From Blakeslea trispora (Eukaryota > Mucoromycota > Mucoromycetes > Mucorales > Choanephoraceae): a stretch of DNA of 64,000 nt. This document shows, one piece after another, positions 16,111-26,122 of the stretch; positions within the stretch are counted from its first letter, which is position 1, and each line of letters begins with the position of its first letter. The notes under the pieces were generated by a model, which was not told the origin of the DNA, searched no databases, and was given only the letters and a program-made list of their open reading frames with translations. The position numbers and the translations under genes were made by a program. The stretch spans positions 32,040 to 96,039 of the forward strand of contig JAIWNE010000126.1 in NCBI GenBank assembly GCA_025331445.1, given 5' to 3'.

Positions 16111-16594
16111 TATTTGCCGCAATTGAAGAGTATTTGTAGATCAGTCCACAACAAGTGAAGACAATTTCTTTTTATTTTATTTTTACTTCTAAAGAGCTGA
16201 AAGAAAAAGGGATGATACCTGCTTGTATTTCATTTGTTTTTTTTGTACTTTCAATTGCAACAAATATAACAATGATGTGTTTGTTTGTTCAAGAGGTTTA
16301 GATATGAGTGACATGACCCATGCTACTTATCTCATATACAATTAAAGTCAAAAAAGCAGAAGACTAATTCAAGTAAATGATGACCCTCTTGTTACTAAAA
16401 CATTCTACTCTCCAGTAAACAAATAGATAATCTATTTCTCATACTGTGTCAGTGCATTTTTCTCCAACATCACGTCAACGCAATACATAAGCTTTATATT
16501 ATTTTGTGATATATTTCATTTGACAAAATGGTTTTTGTCATTGTGTCCTCTATGGCTTCTTTGACTCTTTATTATTGTAGTTATTATACTTATT
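16111..16594. other. Convergent intergenic region
   Basis: About 480 bp between the 3' ends of the mannosidase and the HIRIP3-like gene. It is T-rich after the mannosidase stop, as expected for 3' UTR. No gene or repeat recognised. Confidence 0.5.
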
Positions 16595-17828
16595 TTACTC
16601 TTCATCAGAACTACCCTTAAATTCATCCTAACAAGATATATACATTAAACACTATTTAGAGACTAACTATTATTTATACTTACCTCTGATTCAGAATCAG
16701 CTTCCTCGTCCTCTTCACTTTCTTCTTCTTCTTTTGTCTCGTCTTCTTCCTCTTCTTTATCATTCTCTTCGTTATCGCTGGCCTCTTCTTCTTCACTATC
16801 TGTAGCAGCATCAATTGTGTAAGTTGGCTTTCTCACACTTCTATTTCTACTAGCTCGAGTGGGTCTTTCGTTGTCTTGATTGATAATCAAGGACGTATCC
16901 AAACTATCTAACTCGGCCTTTAGTTCTCTTTCTTTCTTGATAGCTTCACACTTTTCAATCGTAGGTCTTCCATGCACACCCAGCTCCTCCAACATATTTT
17001 TCAGTTTTGCTATTTCAGCCTTGGCATTCTTACAATCAGCTAGTTCCTTGGACCACACTTTGCGGACGCCACATTTGGAGATAAACTGCTTTAGTTTTTT
17101 AATTGTATCTTCATCCTTCTCTGATCCTACTGCTCTTGGTTGTGACACTGTTGGCTTGGTTTTAACGGGAGACTTCTTTTTTGATTTTGGTTTTGTTGGG
17201 GACATATCTTCTTCTTCGATATCATCATCATCATCTCCTTCTGTCTGCTCCTCTTCTGCCTTCTCTTCTTCTTCCTCCTCCTCTTCTTCTTCCTGATCAG
17301 ACTCAATCTTTGCTTTTTTCTTTGTAGTTCTTCTGCTAGGAATCACGTTTTCTTCTTCCAAATCCGCCGAAGCTTTACGCTTCGAGTATTCTGTAGGTTT
17401 CGGCTTGCTTTGCTCCATATTGGTATCGCCTGACATGAAATCATCAATAAAGCCATTGATTATTTTCTTATAAGGTTTCTCCTTCAATGCATCTTTCTCG
17501 AGGCTCTATTTTGTATAGAGTATATGATCGTAAGCTAAAGAAGACAGTATTGATGTCTTTCAACTTACAAAGTGAGTCTCTAACATTCGGCGAATGTCAC
17601 CTGCTGTCAGAGTACTAATACAAACAGCCAATTTCTTAACAAGCGAAAAAAAAAAGAAAGAAACAACTTTGTCGCAAGTCCCCTACCTCATGTCACCCTC
17701 TTGAATGATACTAGGAAGCAAATGTGAGTATTCACTAGAATCAACTCAAAGCTTGATTCGCCTTACTTTTTGAGCTTTGTTTGAAACTCTGCACTGTTTA
17801 GAAACTTTTCGGATAATTGACTCGACAT
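16595..17828 (-). CDS. HIRIP3: HIRIP3/CHZ-type histone chaperone with N-terminal DEK-C-like domain
   Basis: Predicted nuclear H2A-H2B/histone chaperone. Five exons: 17828-17767, 17734-17687, 17614-17569, 17505-16684 and 16627-16595, giving 336 residues; two exons are under 50 nt. The N-terminal 70 residues (LLPSIIQEGDM, LTAGDIRRMLETHF, KIINGFIDDFM) resemble the DEK C-terminal-like helical domain found at the N-terminus of HIRIP3 proteins. A long Glu/Asp tract follows. The conserved block at about residues 187-255 (KLKQFISKCGVRKVWSKELA, then ELGVHGRPTIEKCEAIKKER) matches the HIRIP3 C-terminal chaperone region. The tail is again acidic and ends DEFKGSSDEE. The last short exon was added because a good GTAAGT donor precedes the frame's own stop. 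It is divergently paired with CENP-O, 89 bp between the ATGs. Confidence 0.87.
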
Positions 17829-17917
17829 ACAATGAAAAATCGAAAAAAAAAGAGAGAAAACACGAAAAAACACGGTTTTACATTTTCTTTTTATTTCATT
17901 GTTTAGTCACACAAACA
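17829..17917. promoter_or_regulatory. Short bidirectional intergenic region, HIRIP3-like / CENP-O
   Basis: Only 89 bp separate the two divergent ATG codons. The sequence is A-rich on one half and T-rich on the other, with CACG-containing short repeats. Any promoter elements and both leaders must lie here or inside the genes, so the two transcripts are likely to be driven from a shared region. This is inferred from spacing; no defined transcription-factor motif was recognised. Confidence 0.6.
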
Positions 17918-19096
17918 ATGTCTACTCAACATGGTTCTGACGAAGAAGCTTTGTAAGTGAGACAATGTTATGCGTGTAGTTGACAAAAAGAATTCCAAAA
18001 GACTAAACCAGCTTCAAGTCTTCCCAGTGAGATAGATCGACTAAAGGCACAGCTGAAGCAAATGAAGCAGCGATGTGAGTTATAATCTTGCTAATTACAC
18101 CCTCCCACTCATCTTTCTTCTTCAGTGGATGTTGCTACAAAAAGAAAAAGACAACTGAAGCGCGCCTTGATAGAAGAAGATTTGGCTTTCTTGACTGTCA
18201 GTCGCTTGACCGAGCTTATTCAAGGTATACTTAGCATGTCTTTGACAGACCATCAGCTAAACCTCCTCCTCCTCTTTTCTAAACAAAGATCCTACCCGAA
18301 TCACTGATTTCCAACTCAACGAAATGCAGAAAGAGGTAAGAAGAAAAGAAAAAAGCACCTATGAGAAGAAAAATCATGCTGACTCACATGTTTATTGGTA
18401 GGTGTTTGGCAAGCTTATGAAGACCCTTGAGGAGTGCTGTGTACGTGAATTGATCAGCTACCATCGTCTTGCTTCCCGGTCGATATTTGAGTTTAAAGGG
18501 GCAAGAAGCTGTATACGATTAGAGACGTTTTATCAAAAGACATTTAAAGAGCCCTTTTATCTCATTTATGACAAAAGAAAAGGTGGAACTATTCATCATC
18601 ATACAATTCCTCCTTTTATTTCCCTGGATCATTTGCAGGCAATGTTCTTACCAGGAAACTTCAACGTAAGCACTTGTCTTCTTTGAGAGTGAGAAATAGC
18701 AGGCGCTGACTGCCTTAGTAGACTTTCATTCGCATTGTCCATCAGCAAGTACAAGCCTATGTTGTGCGTAGAGAAATGACAGAGGAGATCATTGCTATGT
18801 CTAAGGAGTATCCTGTCAAACCAATCTATAGAACTGGTTCTGTTGATCAATTTGACTTTCAGATAATACCCAATCAGATGGACACGTTGTTTGTTCGATT
18901 GTACTACAAAGACAGAAGCTCAGCTTTTCCTACTGAAGTAGACATCAAATGTCTGGAATCAGTGACAACAATGGCACAAGAAGAAATGGAGCGCTATTTC
19001 ATCTTTCTGCAGTACGAATTTAAGAGAAAGCGTATGAGAGATGTTATTCTATTCTTGACCAATGATCAACATCAGCCTCTTTTAGTTAATGGATAG
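17918..19096 (+). CDS. CENPO: Centromere protein O (CENP-O/Mcm21), inner kinetochore
   Basis: Subunit of the COMA/CENP-OPQUR part of the constitutive centromere network. Six exons: 17918-17952, 18019-18074, 18126-18224, 18289-18335, 18402-18665 and 18722-19096, giving 291 residues. The N-terminal third is a short coiled coil (SEIDRLKAQLKQMKQR). The rest corresponds to the tandem RWD region. Family-typical segments are IHHHTIPPFISLDHL followed by FIRIVHQQVQAYVVRRE, and later VRLYYKDRSSAFPTEVDI, which match the vertebrate CENP-O pattern of an IHHH...P.FIPL block and a RLLYKD...LPT block. Exon 6 was started after the second of two adjacent AG dinucleotides, because the first would give an immediate stop. 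Moderately high confidence, as the family diverges quickly. Confidence 0.85.
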
Positions 19097-19188
19097 AGCC
19101 ATTCATGCAAAGTCGCAGTCACTTTTTTATATCCTTCTTCCTAATTTTTTTTTTCACTTTTTTTTTGCACACTAATAAACAAATTTAT

Positions 19189-22100
19189 ATGCTTGCTTTC
19201 TTATATGCAAGAACGGCTATAAGAAAATCATATTTATCGTTTATTAGTACAAAGCAGCAGACAAGAGGAATGAAAGCATATATTCAAATTGTTGGTCAGA
19301 ATTCACCTGAAGGACCACCTAGTCTGATCGTGCACTATGCCTCACAACGCTACTTATTCAACTGTCGAGAAGGCACTCAGCGCTTGTGCGTACAAGAAAA
19401 AGTCAGATTAAATAAGTTGAGCAATGTATTTCTTTCAAGAATAGATTGGGAATGTCTCGGTGGTCTGACAGGTAAAATGATACTCTGTTTTTTCTCGATT
19501 TGCATCATCTAACTTGGCTTTATTTAGGCATGCTTTTGACATTGACAGATGTTGGTATTAGGAAACTCAATATCCATGGCAGCAAAAATCTATCGCATTT
19601 CTTGGCAGCTACAAGACATTTTGTGTATAGGTATTTATCTTGCAGATTGTAACAAAAGACACAAGACACTTATTTGTATCCTACAAACCATTTGTAGAAC
19701 CAATGCAACAATCAATGTTCATGAACATGACAACGAATCGAAACCTTATGTCGACCAGAATTTATCTGTCACACCTATTGTTGTATTGCCTACCAGTATC
19801 AGAAAGAGAAACTATGATCAGTACAGTAGCAATAACAGCACAAATGACACTGACAGTAGCAGTACGAGTGGAGACGAATCAAGCGACAGTGAACTCCGAT
19901 TAAAAAGACATTTGTCCATGTCTAGTGTAGAAGCAGACGAATATAGAAAAAAAGTAATATCCCTCATGTTTACGGATACAGACAAAGGTGGAAAGGCACC
20001 AGGTCATACCATTGAAGCCGAATGTTCGCCTAGAGTACCAAAATCAGAACATCCATTATCAAGTAAAGAAAGTGCTCAAAACAATAAAGATCAAACAAAA
20101 GGAGGCGATCAAAAACAAAGAAATCATCTAATGCAAGCCTTACCTCCTACTCGGCCTTATCAAGCAGCTACCACATACATCTGTCAGGGTACTACTTTAC
20201 CTGGCAAATTCAACAAATCAGCAGCTATGGCACTTGGCATAGAGCCTGGTCCCTTATATGGTCAGTTACAAAGGGGCAACTCTATTACGCTGGAGGATGG
20301 TCGTGTAGTGACTCGAGAGATGGTTTGCGACCCTGAGATACCAGGTCACGTGTTCATTGTTGTAGATTGTCCTACTCCTAGTTATATAGATGGTTTAATC
20401 CATTCTCCCAAGTTCAAAGACTATCAGACAGGCGGAAAGTTCAAGACTCAGGTTATGATTCATTATGTTGGACAACAAGTTCTCGAAGATGTGCGTTATC
20501 AAACTTGGTTGCAGTCTTTTGATCCAACAACGGATGTAAGTAGTTTTTTTTTGGGATTTTCAACGTGACAGCACGCGAATTGAATTCAAACTTTTTCTTT
20601 CAAGCATATTTTTGGATCGACAGAGATTTGTGCGCAAACAGTACAATATACGTCACATGCTGTAGCGCAAGTCAAATTATCTATGCTAAATGAAAACATA
20701 TTCCCCATTCCAAAATACAACAATGTACCTTTGAAAGCCTTGAATCAATGTAAGAAAAAAACAACCTCTTTAAAAGAATGAGAGACTTGTACTAATTTCC
20801 TCTCTGTTTCCTTCTTTTTTTTTTGTGACTTTAGTTAAAGGCTTACCTAAAAATAGTTTTCGATTAGAGAGCATGGTTCAGTATAACCTTGAACCTAGAA
20901 ATGGAATTGAATATTTAGACCGAGTTGCTTTCAACCATACCAATACGGAAATACCTGCCATCAAAGAGATCGATGAAAATCTCGAATATCTCGAGGCTGT
21001 CAAAAAGGCTAGAGAAGAAGCTAACCAGGTCGATCTAAGCGAATCGTTTCCTGGAGATGACGTAGAAATCATCACTCTAGGTACAGGAAGCTCAATTCCT
21101 GCCAAATATAGAAATGGTGAGTTCCAAATCTTATTCATCTTTTATCATATGAAAGTTAATTTTTTTCTTCTTCCTTGTAGTCAGTGCAACACTGGTAACA
21201 ATTCCAAATTATGGCTCCATTATGTTGGATGCAGGCGAAGGAACTTATGGACAGATGTTGCGCAGATTTGGTATAGATGCACTAGAAGAAGAAATCAAAA
21301 AGTTAAAATGTATTTTTATTTCTCATTTGCATGCTGATCATCATTTGGGTGTAATTCAACTTATTAACAAATGGCAAAAGGTAATGGCTTTTTCAATATA
21401 CAAAAAAAAAAGGAGACTAACTCTGATTGTCACTCAAAAGGCTTACAAGTACGACGATAGTAAAACCTTGACTATTGTTGCTCCTTTTGTCTACAGACAT
21501 TGGCTGTCTGAATATGGTGGTGTAGAGTCTATCAACTGGAAAAGAAAGCTCAAGTTCGTGCGTAGCGAGATCCTGTTGCCTAATAGTAAAAGGCAGATTC
21601 GAGGTGCTGAAGAAAAAAAGTAAGTTACAAGATAACAAATAATGAATAGCTTAAAGTTTAACCAAAGCAAAACAAAAAAGCTTAGTTGAATTGAAAAGCA
21701 ATCTCGGACTTTCTTTGATAGAACCTGTAGAGGTCGTACACTGCAGGTGGGCTTACGGCTTATCAATTCAACACAAATCGGGCTGGAAATTAGTGTAAGT
21801 TGTTTTTTGTTATTATTGTCATTTAACCTTGCTTTTTGTTTGTTTGTTTATTGATTGTGTGTATGTGTGTGCCCTCTCAGTTACTCTGGTGATACCAGAC
21901 CTTGTGATAGATTAGTTGAATCAGGTAAAAATGCCACTCTTCTGATTCACGAAGCAACCTTGGAAGACGCTGAACTTCAAAAAGCGATCGCTAAGCGCCA
22001 TAGTACAACTGGCGAGGCGATCGATGTGGGCAAGAGGTAAGTGTCTTTTTTTTTTGTCAAAAAGGTTGCAGATAGATTTAACTGATATCTTTGTAGAATG

Positions 22101-22304
22101 AATGCCCGATACACACTACTAAATCATTTTAGTCAACGTTATCCTAAATTACCTATTCTGTCGAAAGAGCAGTCCAACGTCTGTTTTAGCTTTGATATGA
22201 TGTCTTTACCTATCAAGCAGATGCCTTTACTGCCAAAATACACAAATGCCATCCAATTGGCATTTAAAGAGGTAGAGGAAGATGTAGTCGATATCAAGGA
22301 TTAG
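19189..22304 (+). CDS. TRZ1: Long-form tRNase Z (ELAC2/Trz1), tRNA 3'-processing endonuclease
   Basis: Zinc-dependent metallo-beta-lactamase enzyme that removes the 3' trailer of tRNA precursors. Ten exons: 19189-19471, 19528-19630, 19698-20535, 20605-20749, 20835-21116, 21181-21380, 21441-21619, 21681-21794, 21881-22036 and 22097-22304, giving 835 residues. The N-terminal pseudo-lactamase half is visible ([34 protein letters not shown]). The catalytic half holds [23 protein letters not shown] (metal ligands about His599, His601, Asp603, His604), [19 protein letters not shown] and [14 protein letters not shown]. Two in-frame starts exist: 19189 adds a basic, hydroxylated, acid-poor leader, and 19270 (MKAYIQIVG) starts at the conserved domain. 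ELAC2 is known to use two starts for mitochondrial and nuclear forms. Confidence 0.95.
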
Positions 22305-22486
22305 ATCATTTAAATAATCGAGAATAAACTGAAGCGCCCATCTCTTTTGCTTGTGTGTTACCAAAAGAAAAAAAATTAATGATGAAACTTTTTTATCATG
22401 CACTCTATTTTTAAAACAAAACAAAAAACACGTAATTAGTTTCTTCTTTTCTTCGTCTTTCGTTACTTTTTTTTTTCTTACATAAA

Positions 22487-23847
22487 ATGGCTGACTCTCA
22501 ACCTCCTATTGTTGATACTACTCTTCCTGTCAACACCGCTGCTCCCGTTGATACTGCTGCTCCTGTTGACACTGCTCCTGTTGACACTGCTCCTGTTGAC
22601 ACTACTCCTGTTGACCTTGCTGCTTCTGTAAACACTGCTGCTCCCGTCGATATCACATCTCAAGAATCACCTATTCCCACTGCTCCTTTGGGTAAGTTAT
22701 AAAATACAAAAATATGGGTATGGATATCTAAATTTCAGTCTTATAATAATCTAGCACCTGTTGTTGACGAGCCTGCTCAACGTGCAACTACCCTTGATAC
22801 TCCTCCAGTTTCTGAAAAGCCCGTTGTTCCTGCCGAAACCACAAAGCCTGTTCTTCCCTCCGAAGCTACAAAGCCTGTTCTTCCTGCCGAAACTACCAAG
22901 CCTGTTGTTCCCTCTGAAGCCACAAAGCCTGCTGTTCCTGCCGAAACTCCAAAGTCTTCCAACACAACTGCTAAGAAGCCTTTTAGCTACACTTCTCCTA
23001 ATGTCAAGTTTGAAGATGGTAAGTTTACTATTGACTTAAAAGAATTAATCACATCCCACGTATTTATGTTTTGCACGAACCTTGTCTTACTTAGATCCTA
23101 CTACCTACATGAGAACAACTGCTGAATCACTCATCTATTGGGAATACCCTAAGAAGAGCGCCATCACTTTGGCTGGATCGCTTGCTGTTATCGTCTTAAC
23201 ACAGTACTATTCTCTTTTGCAAATCTTGGCAGGCGTTTTTACTTTAGCTACTGGCTTAAACTGGGTGTTTGTCAACACACACAAGCAAGGCCAAAGACTC
23301 ATTAGTGGAAAAGCTCCTGAAAACGTAACTAATCCTCACAGGTAATTTCTTATTTTATTTTGTCCTATAGTTTGTGCGAGAGAGAGTGTTTTTATTAAAA
23401 CAAAGGCTGATATTTTACTCGTCTAGTCAACGTCTCAAGACCCAAGGTGCCTACATCCCTCGCGATCGTGTTGTACACGCTGCCCAACTAACTGTGGATG
23501 TTGCCGAACTTATCACACAACAAATCACAAAGCTGGTCTTGATTGAGGATAATTGGCGTTCAGCTATCTCTGTGGTTGTCTCATACATGGTCTGGACCAT
23601 TGCCAAGTATGTATCCACCAAGTTCATTGTTGCCTTCTTTATTGTTTCCGCTTTTACTCTCCCTCGTCTTTACCTTCAACACCAAGATGTAGTTGATGCT
23701 CACGTTGCTCACCAAACCAAGAATGCTCGCATTTTGGCTGAAAAGTATGGTGGTATTGCTAACGCAAAGGCTAGAGAATTGACTGGACAAGCTTCATCTT
23801 TCTTGAAGAGCAAGACTGCTAGCGTTCAACCCAAGAAGACACAATAA
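22487..23847 (+). CDS. Reticulon-domain ER membrane protein
   Basis: Predicted ER-shaping protein of the reticulon family. Four exons: 22487-22691, 22755-23018, 23095-23341 and 23427-23847, giving 378 residues. The first 150 residues are low-complexity and Pro/Thr/Val-rich, with two tandem repeat types: VDTAPVDTAPVDT units, and alternating PAETTKPV and PSEATKPV units. The reticulon homology domain starts near residue 160 with the classic ESLIYWEYPKKSAI entry. It has two long hydrophobic hairpins (about 177-215 and 275-315) separated by a hydrophilic loop, and ends with a basic tail (QPKKTQ). Such hairpins insert as wedges to curve ER tubules. The domain is clear; the precise ortholog is not assignable. 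Confidence 0.92.
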
Positions 23848-24430
23848 GTCTATTGTAAATTTTTTTATATTTAATCCAAAAAGAAGTGTTTTATTTTTAT
23901 ACTTTCATTCTGTTTGACTTTTCTCTTTGTTTGGATAATGTGGACTCAGGGAATGTTTTCTTGCAAGAGCTCCAAGAGACTGAATTGTGTAGATCGTCTC
24001 TCTTATTATTTTGCTTGCTGCAGAAAGATGTCTTGTTTACAGTAGCAATAGAAAAAATATCTATTGGTTTTCAATGAGCCTTGTTAGCTCGTAGTTATAT
24101 CAAATGAGATGAGACATTATCAATCAGTGTTTCTTGACTGCTCCATGACTAACAAGGCTTCATTTCTTGGTGTTGTTCTTTTTACACATTTTTTCTTGCT
24201 TTGAACAACACGATGAATTGAAATAGCATCACTTTGGACAAATCTTCAGAGAAAACATACCTATTTATTCTACACAACTTTAGTAAAACTAAACATGATC
24301 TTTCACTTTCTTTGTATAGTCCATTCAACTACGTCCAGATATGACGGATTGACAAGCAGCAACATATAAAATCAAGTTCAAAATTCAAATAGAAATCGCA
24401 TACCGCTATACAAAGAGCTTCACAAGACAG
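23848..24430. other. 3' flank of reticulon gene, nothing recognised
   Basis: T-rich 3' flank followed by unstructured sequence. No coding frame with recognisable content and no terminal repeats seen. Confidence 0.5.
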
Positions 24431-24439
24431 CATCTTCTT

Positions 24440-25955
24440 GATCTATTTGCTTAAAACAATTTCATCTTCCAAAATACATGTTGTTTATGATAGACAGGCG
24501 TTTTCAATAGATTGAGCTAGTTTGGTACCATAATACTCAAGTGCATCAGCCACCTAATTTAAGGGCATTTTGGTTTCAGCATTAGAATGTTCTACTAATT
24601 ACTTTTGAACAAAATATAAAGCACTCTCTGTCAAAATAAAATTTTTCGATAGCGTTCAGAGAAATCCATCCTTGCTTTTGCATTAGAGCGCTTGTATCTC
24701 TCGAGTTTCCCGACAACAACAAAATACTTTTTGTTCACAATTTAGACACATGGCTATACAGCAAGTTAATCTATTTCGCCTACTTTTTTTTAAAGAAACC
24801 ACATGTTCAATCAAGGACTTTGAATATCGAAATTAAAATAAAAAAGGGACTTGTTTTATAGAATTTGATGGCTTCCTGTCGTCCAATGCTTGAGAAATGA
24901 GACATTTGAAGAGCTAATAATTGAACGCTAAAGATGGTAAAGAATTCTGCCTTGAAAGAAGCAGGTTTTAAACTTGCTGTATTGAATCAAATAAAGAATA
25001 GAATGAGCCCCAACAACTATGGCATTGAATTTGGATTCCAAAAAGCAACTGCTTTTTTCTCAATCAAAATAAACTTAATACACAGGTTGATTCGAAAGAC
25101 AGAACGCACCTTATCTAGAAATGTATCTTATTGTGCTTACTTAAAGCTTCTATTTCCTATATTTGGTCCAAATTAGTAGATTGCTTTCTAGTCATAGCCG
25201 CACAAATTATGAAGATGTAGTATGTTTTGTCTTTAACTTCTTGAAGCATTTGGTACAGTCAGGTTACCTGTTCAGCAAAAGCAAGAGCCTCAACCGTACC
25301 TACTTGGTCTGGCAAGCTGTTGCTGAACGAATGTTCACTTGCTTTAGGGCTCTTTCAACTCCTTTATTTGCGATTCAATAACAAGATAGACAAAATTGAC
25401 ACAAAGAATTGTTAATAGCTTATTTAGTAGGAGTTTAAGTTTTTAATATATGTCAAATTAGCTTCTAACTGCAAGTTAGTATGAGAAGGAAAAGCAATTT
25501 GGCTTCTGTAACCCAAACGCTGATCTCCAAGTTTAGTGATAATGTAATAGCTGCAAACGTACTTAAAACAATACCACTGGGAACAGTCATATCAACAAAA
25601 ATGGGTGCATTGGCTTTGAGTTAAGAAACATTGATCTTCAAGACGATCGAGATCGCTTAAAATGACCTACATAAGTAGTTAGAAATCTTTAGAGAGAGAG
25701 AGAGAAAACAAAATTAATGAAGAATAAATTTGTTTTGTTTTGAATAAGCTTTGAACACTTTCTGTCAGTCTTTAGATAGACAATTTTATTTCAGTATTCT
25801 CTTTAATAGGACTGACATGGTCAAAAACAAGCATATTTGTAGATTATGAATTGTTTCAACTTGTTGTCTTTGGTTCTTGATGTGCGATTACCTTGCATAA
25901 AGCAACGACCATCAAATACAATAAATCTGTTGATAAATCAAATAGCTGGGTTACT
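24440..25955 (-). pseudogene. Unidentified coding-like fragments, probable gene relic
   Basis: Several minus-strand stretches read like protein but are separated by stops or frame changes. They include IVFDGRCFMQ (about 25895-25925), VILSDLDRLEDQCFLTQ (about 25618-25668), NAPIFVDMTVPSGIVLS (about 25562-25612), SLPDQVGTVEALAFAEQ (about 25268-25318), VVVGKLERYKRSNAKARM (about 24665-24720) and ALEYYGTKLAQSIENA (about 24495-24542). Some are bounded by plausible GT or AG signals, so a real multi-exon gene cannot be excluded. I could not connect them into one frame and do not recognise the family. No TE termini were found. Confidence 0.3.
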
Positions 25956-26122
25956 AGAGAGCATTTGTTTAACGTTACACAACACAAAACTCCTTTCATC
26001 CTTCCTCCTTCTTTCTCATCATCTCTTATTTTAGTTTCCTTTTCCTATTTTCTTCTTTTTCCCCTTCTTCTTTCAACTTACTTTAGTTCATATTCTATGC
26101 TAAAACAGACCACGCTTAGTCT
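25956..26122 (+). promoter_or_regulatory. CT-rich putative promoter of chitin synthase-like gene
   Basis: A pyrimidine-rich block (25990-26085, CTTCC/TCTTT repeats) ends about 40 bp before the predicted start codon of the chitin synthase-like gene. Similar CT-rich tracts precede the mannosidase and the 35557 gene, so this is probably a core-promoter or initiator texture. Inferred from composition only. Confidence 0.4.

Noticed and set aside
16880..17296. Plus-strand Ser-rich frame
   Set aside because: Antisense reading of the Glu-rich tract of the HIRIP3-like gene.
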